DNA from: Chloroherpeton thalassium ATCC 35110
GTDB lineage: Bacteria > Bacteroidota > Chlorobiia > Chlorobiales > Chloroherpetonaceae
Direction: 5' to 3'
DNA length: 64,000 nt
Assembly (NCBI RefSeq): GCF_000020525.1
Contig: NC_011026.1
Location: 2,152,001 to 2,216,000 of the forward strand
This document shows, piece after piece, positions 28,705 through 37,963 of the stretch. Numbering within the stretch: the stretch's first letter is position 1; each line of letters starts with the position of its first letter. The translations under genes and the position numbers were made by a program. The notes under the pieces are model-generated. The model had not been told where the DNA came from, searched no databases, and saw only the letters and a list, made by a program, of their open reading frames with translations.

Positions 28705-29286
28705 ATGTTAGAGGAAAAGCCTCGGGACTTTACGGCGTTAATAAAGGTGAAAATCTCAAATCTTTCCCTTGGTGAGCATCATTTTGAATTTAGATGCAAA
28801 GCTGGAGAATTTGCAGATGCCTTGTTAACTGAAGAAATTTTTCCAGGTTTCATTCACGTTTTTTTGCGTCTTGAAAAAAATGCCTCTGAGATTTTGGCAG
28901 AACTAAAAGTTCAAGCAGTGGCATATTTCGAATGTGATCGCTGTCTTGCGCCGATAGAAAAAAATCTTGAAGGGTCGTATTCGCTTTGCTTTTTGGTGGG
29001 TGAACCCAGAGAAAACGGTGTGGCGGAAGATGATGGGATTGCCATGATCGACAAAAACACGATTGAAATTGATTTTACTGAAGACGTCAGAGAAACCTTG
29101 CTTCTTGCGATTCCAATGAAAAACATCTGCGAAGATGAAGCGGCCTGCGAACAACGCATGATGCAAAATAACAGTGTTGCTGCAGCGGCACCTGATGCTT
29201 CACAGGAAAACGCATCGCAAGAAGATTCAGATTGGAAAAAAGCGCTAAAACAATTAGAAAAGAAAATAAACTCAAATCATAATTAA
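28705..29286 (+). CDS. YceD/DUF177-family protein
   Basis: 193 residues. The core YFECDRCLAPIEKNLEGSYSLCFL carries the family CxRCL motif (cited in part), followed by an acidic C-terminal third (EDEAACEQRM, SQEDSDWKK). The family is almost always encoded next to rpmF and is linked to 23S rRNA maturation and accumulation. Here rpmF starts 2 bp after its stop. The 2-Cys motif is intact. Confidence 0.93.
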   Translation: MLEEKPRDFTALIKVKISNLSLGEHHFEFRCKAGEFADALLTEEIFPGFIHVFLRLEKNASEILAELKVQAVAYFECDRCLAPIEKNLEGSYSLCFLVGEPRENGVAEDDGIAMIDKNTIEIDFTEDVRETLLLAIPMKNICEDEAACEQRMMQNNSVAAAAPDASQENASQEDSDWKKALKQLEKKINSNHN

Positions 29287-29288
29287 AG

Positions 29289-29480
29289 ATGGCACATCCA
29301 AAAAGAAGAATATCCCGTTCTCGTAGAGATAAGCGCCGCGCACAATACAATGCTAAAACAAAAGCGCCAGCCGTTGCTACATGCCCTGTAACAGGACAAT
29401 CACACCATTCACATCGCGCCTATTGGTTTGAAGGTAGCTTGTACTTCAAAGGCAGAGTAGTGATGACAAAGGAAAAGTAA
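29289..29480 (+). CDS. rpmF: 50S ribosomal protein L32
   Basis: 63 residues beginning MAHPKRRISRSRRDKRRAQ. It is the zinc-free form: the usual two CxxC pairs are reduced to one Cys (VATCPVTGQSHHSHRAY). The body and length otherwise fit L32. Translationally coupled to the YceD gene just upstream. Confidence 0.97.
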   Translation: MAHPKRRISRSRRDKRRAQYNAKTKAPAVATCPVTGQSHHSHRAYWFEGSLYFKGRVVMTKEK

Positions 29481-29607
29481 GCTATCCGAACGCTGATTGG
29501 CGGTGAATATTCGGGTTGTTAGTTGGCATAGTTTTTACCATATTTAGCGGACTTGCGGGCGCCATTTCGTAAAGCAAATCCTTTAAAACACTTTAACTTG
29601 CATATTC

Positions 29608-30630
29608 ATGGTCACAATTGCCGTTGATGCAATGGGCGGTGACTATGCCCCGAAGAATGAGGTTGAGGGGGCGGTCATGGCATTGAAAGAGTCTGGCAAT
29701 CGCTTCAAAATCGTGCTTGTTGGGCAGTCTGAAAAGGTTCAGCCGCTTTTAGACGAACAAGATACAACCGGACTTTCACTTGAATTTTTTCATGCGCCTG
29801 AAGTAATTGGTATGCATGAGTCGGCAGCCACTGCCGTTAAAACCAAGCAAAACTCTTCGATGGTGCAAGGGCTTGCTTTGTGCAAAAAAGGCAGTGCAAA
29901 CGCTTTTGTCAGTGCAGGCAATACGGGCGCACAAATGGCCGCATCGTTGCTTGTACTTGGTCGGCTGGAAAAGGTGATGCGCCCAACCATTGGGGCGTAT
30001 TTTCCAAATCCAAGCGGCGTGACAATGGTTTTTGACATCGGCGCAAATGTGGATTGCAAGCCGGAACATTTGGTTCAGTTTGCAGAAATGGCGAGCATTT
30101 ATTTGAAATATGCTCAAAAAGAAGCAAACCCAAGTGTGGGGCTTTTAAACATTGGCGCTGAAGAATCCAAAGGCACGGACGCATTGAAGCAAACGCATAA
30201 GCTTTTGCGAGGTGCTCACGAAAAAGGAAAAGTCAATTTCGCCGGTAATATTGAAGGCGGTGATGTTCTGGCCGGAAAAACGAACATTGTCCTTTGCGAC
30301 GGTGTGGTCGGCAATCCGCTTTTGAAATTTGGCGAAAGCATTCCTCATTTTCTGAGCGGCCTATTCAAGCAGGAAATTGGAAAGTTGGTCAAAACCGGCA
30401 AGCTTCCAATGGAATCGGCTGAGGTGATTGGTAAAGCGTTCAAAGGCATGTTTGCCAGTTTTGACGATGAACAATTTGGCGGCGTACCGCTTTTGGGTGT
30501 CAATGGCGTTTCCATCATCGGTCATGGTCGTTCTTCGGCTCTTGCGATTAAAAACATGATTTATCGCGCTGAAGAAATGATTGAAAAACGCGTCAACGAA
30601 CACATTGCCGAAGTGCTTGCCGACGCCTAA
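29608..30630 (+). CDS. plsX: Phosphate acyltransferase PlsX
   Basis: 340 residues beginning [19 protein letters not shown], the PlsX signature. Conserved blocks include [42 protein letters not shown] and the C-terminal [13 protein letters not shown]. It makes acyl-phosphate from acyl-ACP for PlsY in phospholipid synthesis. Third gene of the yceD-rpmF-plsX operon; fabH, which follows in many genomes, is absent and a terminator comes next. Confidence 0.97.
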   Translation: MVTIAVDAMGGDYAPKNEVEGAVMALKESGNRFKIVLVGQSEKVQPLLDEQDTTGLSLEFFHAPEVIGMHESAATAVKTKQNSSMVQGLALCKKGSANAFVSAGNTGAQMAASLLVLGRLEKVMRPTIGAYFPNPSGVTMVFDIGANVDCKPEHLVQFAEMASIYLKYAQKEANPSVGLLNIGAEESKGTDALKQTHKLLRGAHEKGKVNFAGNIEGGDVLAGKTNIVLCDGVVGNPLLKFGESIPHFLSGLFKQEIGKLVKTGKLPMESAEVIGKAFKGMFASFDDEQFGGVPLLGVNGVSIIGHGRSSALAIKNMIYRAEEMIEKRVNEHIAEVLADA

Positions 30631-30656
30631 GCATCTTGTTTTTCAAAGATTTAGCT

Positions 30657-30686
30657 AAAAAGTCTCTGCTTAGTCAGAGACTTTTT
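30657..30686 (+). terminator. Terminator after plsX
   Basis: AGTCTCTG (30661-30668) pairs with CAGAGACT (30675-30682) around CTTAGT, flanked by A4 upstream and TTTTT downstream. A typical bidirectional-looking Rho-independent terminator. Confidence 0.9.
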
Positions 30687-30744
30687 GCGTTTACTGAAAC
30701 GATCTTTTTCATCCGAATTTTCCGAAAACACGCGGGTTTAACAC

Positions 30745-30784
30745 AAAAAAGCCTGATAACTGGCTGAGGCTATCAGGCTTTTTT
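30745..30784 (-). terminator. Terminator for the psr operon
   Basis: GCCTGATA (30751-30758) pairs with TATCAGGC (30771-30778), flanked by A6 and T6, 34 bp past the psrC stop on the minus strand. It could act in both directions. Confidence 0.88.
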
Positions 30785-30817
30785 CATTGTCAAATGTTTT
30801 ACAGTGCTGATGCTTGT

Positions 30818-31732
30818 CTACCAAGGATATTGATACAATCCGGCATGAAGCACATAGTAACGAAGCAAAAACCCGCCCAAAAGAACGAGCAAACTGGCGG
30901 TTATCACGACGCCGGCAGATTGTTTGGAATGCTTGCTAAAGAAGATGCTGTAAGTTTCAATGGCAAGCGGCAAAAGCAAACCTGCGCCCATAAAGCCGAA
31001 GACGAAAAACGGCGTTTCAAACAACTCCGCCGCCGAAGCTCTTGCGCCTGTCGGCAAGAAAAAGGCAAAGTTGAAATACGCGCCGAGAATAATCAATTCA
31101 GTTACAATCAACCCGGCATCAAGCTGCTCTAATTTTTCCGAAATCTTATGTGCATAGTCGTTTTTGGAAAAAGTTGAGAGCAATAAAAGATACGCAGCAC
31201 CGGTAGAAAATGCGGAAATCACGAACAAAAGCGGCAACGCCGGTGTGTTCCAAAAAGAGATGGCCGGAGCGGCGGAAATCAAAAGGCCGGTGTAGATGGC
31301 AACCAAGAAGCCAGCGGCTGAACCGCCAAGCGCAGCCAAACGATTGAATCGCTCCATGAGGTCTAAAATTGGATCTGGAATGATTTCTACAATCAAGACC
31401 AATTTTGGCCAACTGCGCAGCAGCGGAATGACATAGACCGTCGCCATTAAAAAGTAAAAGTTAATAAAAATCACGCCCCAGAAAATCCACGAGCTGGGAT
31501 TGGTTAAGGCGTAAAGCGCTTTCATCGGCTGAAGCATATCAGCCAAAAGGAAAATCGTACCGATTCCCATAAAACCCATGCCGGAAAGCACCGCAATGGA
31601 CAGCATTTTTCTGTCGCATCCTTCAAATAGATGCAGAATGGCGCCGATGGCAAAGGTCGCGCCGCCAAGCCCACCTAAGAAAAGGTAAGTTGCGATTTGC
31701 CAGTGCCATACTTCTTGATGAACAAAAGACAT
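30818..31732 (-). CDS. psrC: NrfD/PsrC-type membrane subunit of a polysulfide-reductase-like complex
   Basis: 304 residues with about eight hydrophobic helices, starting MSFVHQEVWHWQIATYLFLGG, typical of NrfD/PsrC. The first helix carries LFLGGLGGATFAIGA and a second block reads SWIFWGVIFINFYFLMATV (in part). It anchors the complex and exchanges electrons with the quinone pool. It lies 15 bp after the iron-sulfur subunit gene. Gene name by position in a psrABC operon, not by proven substrate. Confidence 0.88.
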   Translation of the reverse strand: MSFVHQEVWHWQIATYLFLGGLGGATFAIGAILHLFEGCDRKMLSIAVLSGMGFMGIGTIFLLADMLQPMKALYALTNPSSWIFWGVIFINFYFLMATVYVIPLLRSWPKLVLIVEIIPDPILDLMERFNRLAALGGSAAGFLVAIYTGLLISAAPAISFWNTPALPLLFVISAFSTGAAYLLLLSTFSKNDYAHKISEKLEQLDAGLIVTELIILGAYFNFAFFLPTGARASAAELFETPFFVFGFMGAGLLLPLAIETYSIFFSKHSKQSAGVVITASLLVLLGGFLLRYYVLHAGLYQYPW

Positions 31733-31747
31733 TTACAAGACTCCTTT

Positions 31748-32347
31748 CTAAGCTGGGATGTAAAATACTTTCGGTGACGTGCCGAGTTCCGCGCGAAGCG
31801 GCCTGGCTATGCCCGAAACAGATAACTTATGAACCTCGCTATTTGGGTCGTCCAAATCGCCGAAAATACGTGCGCCGGTTGGGCAAGTTGCTGCGCAGGC
31901 AGGCTCCAAGCCAGATTTAACGCGGTGCTCGCAGAAGCTGCATTTGTCGACATGCGGCATTGTGTGTGAGCAATCGCTGCCATAAAGCGCTTCCGCTTTT
32001 TCCACATCATCGCCGTCATACGGATAACGCGCGTCGTAAGGGCAAGCGATCATGCAGGCGTAGCAGCCGATGCAGCGATCGTAATTAATGCGAACGATGC
32101 CATCTTCGGTTTTGTATGTTGCGCCGGTTGGGCAAGCCGAAAGGCACGGGGTATTTTCGCAGTGCATACAAAGACGGGGCAAAAGCTCGCGGCGAACATT
32201 CGGATATTCACCGTGTGCGCTGTCTTCGACATGCGTGCGGAATTTTTCGCTCCAATACGGCGTCTGATTTTCCATTGAACAAGCAGCCATGCAAGCCTGA
32301 CAACCTACACAAGCGCGCATATCCATTACCATTCCATAACGTGCCAT
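31748..32347 (-). CDS. psrB: Four-cluster ferredoxin-type subunit (PsrB-like)
   Basis: 199 residues with 16 cysteines in four [4Fe-4S] sites: CVGCQACMAACSMEN, CMHCENTPCLSACPTGA, CIGCYACMIACPYDAR and CSFCEHRVKSGLEPACAATCPTGA (cited in part). This is the standard electron-transfer subunit of DMSO/polysulfide reductase-type enzymes and passes electrons between the membrane anchor and the Mo subunit. No signal peptide: it is probably exported with the Tat-signal-bearing PsrA. It is only 3 bp from the catalytic subunit gene. Confidence 0.95.
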   Translation of the reverse strand: MARYGMVMDMRACVGCQACMAACSMENQTPYWSEKFRTHVEDSAHGEYPNVRRELLPRLCMHCENTPCLSACPTGATYKTEDGIVRINYDRCIGCYACMIACPYDARYPYDGDDVEKAEALYGSDCSHTMPHVDKCSFCEHRVKSGLEPACAATCPTGARIFGDLDDPNSEVHKLSVSGIARPLRAELGTSPKVFYIPA

Positions 32348-32350
32348 TGA

Positions 32351-35176
32351 TTACGAAACCTCCTTTTCGCTCTGTGCCGAACGGATGCGCACGGTAAATT
32401 CCTGCGACATAAACGATGCGGCAATTGGTTCAATGCTGTAAGGCATCAATTCATTTAAAGCTGTTCCTTTTCCGCCCGCAATGCTGAGTTTCTTATTGCG
32501 GCTGCCGTAAGCGGACGGCAAGAAAACCGTGTCTGGGCGAATCATTTCGGTCGCAAAAAGTGTGGCTGTGACCTTTTGGCCGTAGCGCAAGTTTTCAATC
32601 TCAACCCGCTCGCCATTTTTCAGGCCAAGTTCAGCGGCTTTTCTTGCATTCATCCAAAGTCCGATAAATGCGCCTTCTTTCGGTTTGGTGACCGCAGAAA
32701 GAAGCGCATTGTTGTTGTTGGTTGATGCGTGCGAGACAACCGGCACTTTTCCGTAGGTGAAATAAAATTCGTCTTTTTCGAGCGACTCTTTTTCCTTATC
32801 GCTCACCACACGCGGCACATAGCCCAAAATCGGATTAAAGATCGGCTCTACCTTTTTGGATTGTTTCAAGGTTGCTTGCGCGAAGCTCGCCAAAATCGGG
32901 CTATAAAGTTCAAGGCGGCCAGATGCGGTCGGTACAGGAATTTTGCGCGGCATACTGGCCTCTTCAAGCAATTCATCAGCGGACTTCAGAACCAAAACGC
33001 CGTCTTTGTGGATTTTTTTCTCAACCTCTTCTGCGGTCATTTTTTTGCCAGTGACATGCTCAACCAAATGTCCCATTGTTTCATAGGAAGTTCTGAGAAA
33101 CGCCTCGTTGAGCGGTTGGCCTTTTGCCTTCGCATTCACGATTTCTTTTTTAAGCACTTCCATGTCAAGGCCGGAAAAACTGGCGACGCCTTCTATGTAA
33201 GGGCCAAGTTTGCCCATGCGCTCAGCAATTTCGCAGAAAATATCCGCCGCGTCGCGCGTTTCATAAAGCGGGTCAATGGCGCGAATGCGCGTGGTGAAGC
33301 CGAGATTCGTATCTGGGCCAAGCGGATAAAGCAGCGGTTCGTTGCGCTCCAGATAGGTGTGGTTCGGTAAAATCACGTCGGCGTAAAGCGTCGTGTCGGA
33401 CGGAAGCACATCCACTGCCACAACGAGCTCTACATTTTCATGCGAGAGCATTTCCTCCCAACGCTTGGCTGGGAAATAGTGGCGAATCGGATTGGCCGCG
33501 TTCATGAAGAACACCTTCATGTTGTACGGTTCGCCGTTGTAAGTAAACTCGCCTCTAACGGCTTCGGGCAATCCAACATCTGCCATGGCGGGCAAGAACG
33601 CGGAAGGCTTGCCTTGCTTGTGCATTTCTTCAGCCCATGCGAAACCAAGTCCAGGCTTGCCGTGTGGCCAGGCTTTCGGATTGCCAAACAAATCCAAAAG
33701 GGCGTTGGCAAAACCCATTCCTGGTGCACCAACAGGAGAGCCTTCTTTTCCTTGATGCCCGTGTTGCACCATTTCCCAAGCAGCTTCGGCTTTGTGGCGA
33801 TATTCGCCGTTCATCAGCCAGCCGCCTTTTCTATCCACGCCGCCAACAAGCGTTTGAATGATGGCTTGCAACCGGCGCTGCCCGATGACATGATGATAGC
33901 GAGAGCCCATCCAACCCGGATCGACCATCGCCGGGCGCGCTTGTCCAAATTCGACAGCAATGCGCTCGATGGTTTCGGCTGGAATCTCCGTGATTTCCGC
34001 CGCCCATTCGGCTGTGTATGGCTCGGATTCTTCAACGAAGAAATCAAAAACGGTTTGAACTTTTTGCCCTTTCCAGCTAAGCTTTTTCGGCGCTTCAATG
34101 GCTGGAAGCACGCGCTGCTTTTGGCGAGAGTTGGCAAATTCGTTCGTATTGGTGTAAGCCGGCACAGCGGTAATTTTGCCGGTTACTTCATCATAAACAT
34201 AGTACGCGGAAGGTTTGCCATCGCGTCCCATGTCGGCAGCGAGTTGAACCAATCCGTTTTTATCCTTGAAGGCAAGGAACGGCGCGTTGGTATGTTTTTG
34301 GATAAAGCTTTTGTCGTAAAGCTGTTCGCGCAGCAAGATGTGGAGCATGGCGAGGAAAAACGCATGGTCGGTGCCGGGTTTAATCGGAAGCCATTCATCG
34401 GCTTTGGACGCCAGCTCACTTTGGCGCGGGTCGAGGCAAACGACCTTGGCGCCATTTTTTTTCGCCTGACCAAATCGAACGGCGCGCGCCGTTGAAATCG
34501 CTGCCACTGAAGCATTGTTCATGCTAAAGAGAATGTAGCGGGCATTTTCAAAATCGGCTAAAATTTCATCGTGGACATTGAAATTGCCTGTTACAAGGTC
34601 TGTTCCTAAATGCCCAGCGGTTACGCAATGCTGAAGCGGCGACGCAATAATGTTGGGGATTTCAAGCGTTTTTACAAACGGTAAGCTAAAGTGCATGTAG
34701 GACACGCAAGCTGTCCAGCCGCCCACCAAACTAATTTCCCACGGGTTGACTTTTTTGAGCTTTTTGACAACATAGTCGTAAGCTTCATCCCAAGTCACCG
34801 CACGGAAATCCCATTCGCCGCGTTTGCTGCCTTCAACGCGAATCATGGGTTGTTTCAAGCGGTCGGGGTCGTAGGTTTGGCGCAAGCCGGCTTGGCCGCG
34901 TGCGCAAATTTTGCCACGATTGAGCGGGCTATTCTTGTTCCCTTCAATTTTGACAACTCGTTTAACGCCATCAACTTTTTTTACGGCCACATTGATGTCG
35001 CAAAAAGAAGAGCAGAAATTACAGATGCTTGGCACCCAAGTTGTCTCGCTGCTGATGGACTGAGCTTGCACGGCTGCGGTTTCGCTTCCCAAATCCCAAA
35101 TGGGGCGCAACAGAGCCATGCCACCCAGCACTCCAGCCGCTTTGAGAAACTGGCGCCGTGTGATCTTTTTGTTCAT
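32351..35176 (-). CDS. psrA: Molybdopterin oxidoreductase, PsrA-like catalytic subunit with Tat signal
   Basis: 941 residues. The N-terminus has a twin-arginine motif (ITRRQFLKAAGVLGG), so it is exported folded. One [4Fe-4S] cluster is bound by Cys52, Cys55, Cys59 and Cys91 (CNFCSSFC, then GKICARGQAG). The probable Mo ligand is Cys184 (SPLQHCVTAGHLG). Bis-MGD binding blocks follow through the C-terminal domain. Polysulfide or sulfur chemistry is inferred from the PsrABC order and the suspected green sulfur lifestyle; tetrathionate, thiosulfate or other oxyanions are alternatives. Operon psrABC on the minus strand. Confidence 0.93.
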   Translation of the reverse strand: MNKKITRRQFLKAAGVLGGMALLRPIWDLGSETAAVQAQSISSETTWVPSICNFCSSFCDINVAVKKVDGVKRVVKIEGNKNSPLNRGKICARGQAGLRQTYDPDRLKQPMIRVEGSKRGEWDFRAVTWDEAYDYVVKKLKKVNPWEISLVGGWTACVSYMHFSLPFVKTLEIPNIIASPLQHCVTAGHLGTDLVTGNFNVHDEILADFENARYILFSMNNASVAAISTARAVRFGQAKKNGAKVVCLDPRQSELASKADEWLPIKPGTDHAFFLAMLHILLREQLYDKSFIQKHTNAPFLAFKDKNGLVQLAADMGRDGKPSAYYVYDEVTGKITAVPAYTNTNEFANSRQKQRVLPAIEAPKKLSWKGQKVQTVFDFFVEESEPYTAEWAAEITEIPAETIERIAVEFGQARPAMVDPGWMGSRYHHVIGQRRLQAIIQTLVGGVDRKGGWLMNGEYRHKAEAAWEMVQHGHQGKEGSPVGAPGMGFANALLDLFGNPKAWPHGKPGLGFAWAEEMHKQGKPSAFLPAMADVGLPEAVRGEFTYNGEPYNMKVFFMNAANPIRHYFPAKRWEEMLSHENVELVVAVDVLPSDTTLYADVILPNHTYLERNEPLLYPLGPDTNLGFTTRIRAIDPLYETRDAADIFCEIAERMGKLGPYIEGVASFSGLDMEVLKKEIVNAKAKGQPLNEAFLRTSYETMGHLVEHVTGKKMTAEEVEKKIHKDGVLVLKSADELLEEASMPRKIPVPTASGRLELYSPILASFAQATLKQSKKVEPIFNPILGYVPRVVSDKEKESLEKDEFYFTYGKVPVVSHASTNNNNALLSAVTKPKEGAFIGLWMNARKAAELGLKNGERVEIENLRYGQKVTATLFATEMIRPDTVFLPSAYGSRNKKLSIAGGKGTALNELMPYSIEPIAASFMSQEFTVRIRSAQSEKEVS

Positions 35177-35611
35177 AAAAGGTCTCCTTCTGTCAAATTC
35201 AAAATATCAAAAGAAGCAAATATCATCGCAGAAATGCGAAAAACGAAGCCAATAATTGGCAGCCAAAATAAGATGCTTTATTGATAAATGCAGCATCTTT
35301 TTTTGGAAAACATAAAATTTGTGAAACTTTCGTGAATCGTTTTTCGTTAGGCGCGCGCCGCAAAAAGTTCGGCTCATCGGCTTTTTATAGACTTATTTTT
35401 CCTGACTAAGTATATCTATAAAAATGACTTGCGGTGTTTGGCCAAAATCAGGTCAATGAAAAATTAGAATTTATCGCTAAAACTGAGTTTCCTTGAGGCT
35501 CAGGATTTGATCATGTGCGAAAGGGGCGAAAACCGCTTTTTTTTCAAATGTCATAGCGCTTAATTGTAGCAAACGTCGAATTTCGGTTTCAACCTTAAAA
35601 ATCAGTGTCGG
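35177..35611. other. 435-bp divergent spacer between psrA and dtd
   Basis: No supportable gene. It must contain the psr promoter (minus) and the dtd-kdsB promoter (plus). I see a GC-rich patch GGCGCGCGCCGC near 35351 and otherwise A/T-rich DNA, but no match to sigma-54 or other strong motifs. Confidence 0.5.
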
Positions 35612-36070
35612 ATGAGAGTTTTGGTTCAGCGCGTTGCGCATGCGTCGGTTGTCGTTGCTGGCGAAACAATTGGCAAGATTTCGCGTGGTTTGTTGCTGCT
35701 TGTTGGGGTGACGCATACGGATTCGCAAAACGATCTTGAATGGATGGCGAAAAAAATTTTAAAGCTACGCATTTTTGAAGATGATGAGGGAAAAATGAAC
35801 CGTTCGGTAGAAGACGTTGGCGGTGCGATTTTGGCCGTTTCGCAATTCACGCTTTATGGCGACGCCCGTAAAGGCAATCGCCCGAGTTTTCTGGAGGCGG
35901 CGCGTCCCGAACAAGCTCAGGCGAGCTATCAGGATTTTGTGAAAATGTTGAAATTGCTGGGTTCTGTTCCAGTAGAAACCGGACAATTTGCAGCGCATAT
36001 GGAAGTATCGCTTTTGAACGACGGTCCGGTTACGCTAATGCTCGAGTCGCCAACCAAGGAGGAAAAATGA
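35612..36070 (+). CDS. dtd: D-aminoacyl-tRNA deacylase
   Basis: 152 residues beginning MRVLVQRVAHASVVV, with the DTD motif ISRGLLLLVGVTHTD, the SQFTLYGD block and the C-terminal GPVTLMLES (NxGP-type motif reads NDGPVT). It hydrolyses D-Tyr and other D-amino acids (and Gly) from tRNA. Its TGA overlaps the kdsB ATG (36067-36070). Confidence 0.97.
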   Translation: MRVLVQRVAHASVVVAGETIGKISRGLLLLVGVTHTDSQNDLEWMAKKILKLRIFEDDEGKMNRSVEDVGGAILAVSQFTLYGDARKGNRPSFLEAARPEQAQASYQDFVKMLKLLGSVPVETGQFAAHMEVSLLNDGPVTLMLESPTKEEK

Positions 36071-36807
36071 AAGCTGTTATTGTGATTCCGGCCAGATTAA
36101 AATCAACCAGATTGCCGGAAAAAATGCTCGTTGATTTAGATGGAAAACCGCTGGTGGTGCGCACCTACGAGCAGGCCAAAAAATCGCGTTTGGCGAGCGA
36201 CGTGCTGCTGGCTGTCGACAGCAAAAGACTTTTAGACATCGCAGAATCGTTTGGTTGCAAAGCCGTTTTAACGCCGGAAAATCTTCAATCGGGCACAGAT
36301 AGAATTGCTTTTGCCGCCAAATCGATCGACGCCGATGTGGTGATCAATGTGCAAGGTGACGAACCGCTAATTCCGCCCGAAATGATCGATAGCGCAATTT
36401 TGCCATTTATAGAAAATGCGGCGTTGCCGTGCGCCACATTGATTCAGCCGATCGTGTCGGATGTGCCGGAAATTTTGCAAAATCCAAATGTGGTGAAAGT
36501 CGTCACAGATAAAAACGGCTATGCGCTTTATTTTTCGCGTAGTCCTATTCCGTATCAGCGCAATTCGGACGCCCAGCCAAAAATTTTTCGGCACATTGGC
36601 CTCTATGCGTTTAGAAAACCCGCGCTCGAAACTTTCACAACATTGCCGCCTTCAATGCTTGAGGAAACAGAGCGTTTGGAGCAGCTTCGTTTGCTGGAAA
36701 ACGGCATTAGGATCAAATGTGTGATAACAAACTTAGACTCTCAGGCGGTTGATACTGCCGACGATCTGGCAAAAGTAAAAGCCATTTTGGCGAAAAAACT
36801 AAAGTAG
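36067..36807 (+). CDS. kdsB: 3-deoxy-manno-octulosonate cytidylyltransferase (CMP-KDO synthetase)
   Basis: 246 residues. The nucleotide-binding start is VIVIPARLKSTRLPEKMLVD, followed by VVINVQGDEPLIPPEMID and YFSRSPIPYQR, all KdsB signatures. It activates KDO for lipid A inner-core synthesis, implying a Gram-negative envelope. It overlaps dtd by 4 bp and is probably cotranslated. Confidence 0.97.
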   Translation: MKAVIVIPARLKSTRLPEKMLVDLDGKPLVVRTYEQAKKSRLASDVLLAVDSKRLLDIAESFGCKAVLTPENLQSGTDRIAFAAKSIDADVVINVQGDEPLIPPEMIDSAILPFIENAALPCATLIQPIVSDVPEILQNPNVVKVVTDKNGYALYFSRSPIPYQRNSDAQPKIFRHIGLYAFRKPALETFTTLPPSMLEETERLEQLRLLENGIRIKCVITNLDSQAVDTADDLAKVKAILAKKLK

Positions 36808-36921
36808 CTTTCTCATGAGCCGTTCAAAAAAACAAGCAAACAAATTTGTAAGGCTTTCAGGAGAAGTTTAAATTTTGCTCAGTTGAAAGAGCACATTGAT
36901 AACGCAAGAACATCTTTTTCT

Positions 36922-37401
36922 ATGTCAATTATTGAAGAAAAAATCGAGGCGTTGGGACTTAGCTTGCCAAAAGCAGCCAAACCCGTTGCCGTTTATGTTC
37001 CCGCAGTCAAAAGCAACGATTTGATTTTTACGGCAGGTCAGTTGCCAAGCATCGATGGAAAATTAATAACGCCAGGCGGTGTGGGAAAAGTAAATGAACA
37101 GAATAAAGAAGCGGCTAAAAAAGCAGCCGAAGTGGCAACGCTAAATGCGTTGGCTGCAATTAAGTTGGTGGCTGAAAGCTTAGATCATGTAAAGCAAATT
37201 TTGAAGGTCACGGTGTTTGTGGCAAGTGAAAGCGGCTTTAGCGGCCAGCCTTTTGTTGCCAACGGTGCATCGGAGTTGCTCGAAAAGGTTTTTGAAAAAT
37301 CCGGCATTCACGCGCGAAGTGCGGTGGGTGTATCGGAATTGCCATTAAACGCGAGCGTCGAAGTCGAATTAATTGCGTCGCTCAATAGCAATCTTATATA
37401 A
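36922..37401 (+). CDS. RidA-family protein (YjgF/YER057c/UK114)
   Basis: 159 residues from the ATG at 36922; a TTG at 36883 could add 13 residues but is poorly placed. The domain has LIFTAGQLPSIDGKL, HVKQILKVTVFV and a C-terminal RSAVGVSELPLNASVEVE; the Arg expected to bind substrate carboxylate is in HARSAVGV. RidA proteins deaminate reactive enamines or imines. It is convergent with the next gene, 4 bp apart. Confidence 0.93.
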   Translation: MSIIEEKIEALGLSLPKAAKPVAVYVPAVKSNDLIFTAGQLPSIDGKLITPGGVGKVNEQNKEAAKKAAEVATLNALAAIKLVAESLDHVKQILKVTVFVASESGFSGQPFVANGASELLEKVFEKSGIHARSAVGVSELPLNASVEVELIASLNSNLI

Positions 37402-37405
37402 AGTT

Positions 37406-37909
37406 TTAGTGCAGCACAACCGTATCGCCCACCTTAACGCCATGCGTTTCGCACCAGCCTTGATTTAATTCCACTGCATAAGGAACGGGTTTGGACGATT
37501 TGAAAAAAATTGTATCCACAATCGGTTCCATGTGGTGAATGTCTGTAATCATCCAATTGTCGTCGACATAAACCAAATCAAGCGGAATGTAGGTGTTTCT
37601 CATCCAAAAAGATTGCATTTCCGCGTAAGGAAAAACAAACAACATCCCTTGATTTGTCGGTAAAGAATCGCGCCACATGAGGCCTTCGCGGCGTTTGCTG
37701 TCGCTATCGGCAATTTCCACCCACACGGTGTTTGTATCGATGCGCAGTTTCCGCAAATTGCCGTGCTTCGTTGTTGGCTGCGCTTTTTTGGGCGGGGCAA
37801 GCTGCGAGCTTCTCGTTTCCTGATTGCAGCCGGTGCTAAAAAACGCTAAAATGCCTAAAAGAACGAGTGCAAAAGGCGTTTTTGAGAAAAATTTTCTGAC
37901 CATGTTCAT
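37406..37909 (-). CDS. DUF192-family lipoprotein
   Basis: 167 residues with a lipoprotein signal (FALVLLGILAFFSTGC, Cys28 as the likely lipidated residue). The mature part contains the DUF192 core VEIADSDSKRREGLMWRDSLP and GMLFVFPYAEMQSFWMRN (cited in parts). The family is a small beta barrel of unknown function, often outer-membrane lipoprotein. Confidence 0.88.
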   Translation of the reverse strand: MNMVRKFFSKTPFALVLLGILAFFSTGCNQETRSSQLAPPKKAQPTTKHGNLRKLRIDTNTVWVEIADSDSKRREGLMWRDSLPTNQGMLFVFPYAEMQSFWMRNTYIPLDLVYVDDNWMITDIHHMEPIVDTIFFKSSKPVPYAVELNQGWCETHGVKVGDTVVLH

Positions 37910-37963
37910 AATGGGTAAAACGGCGATGAATTGCTAAAAATACCCGCATTTGACAACGGCGCG

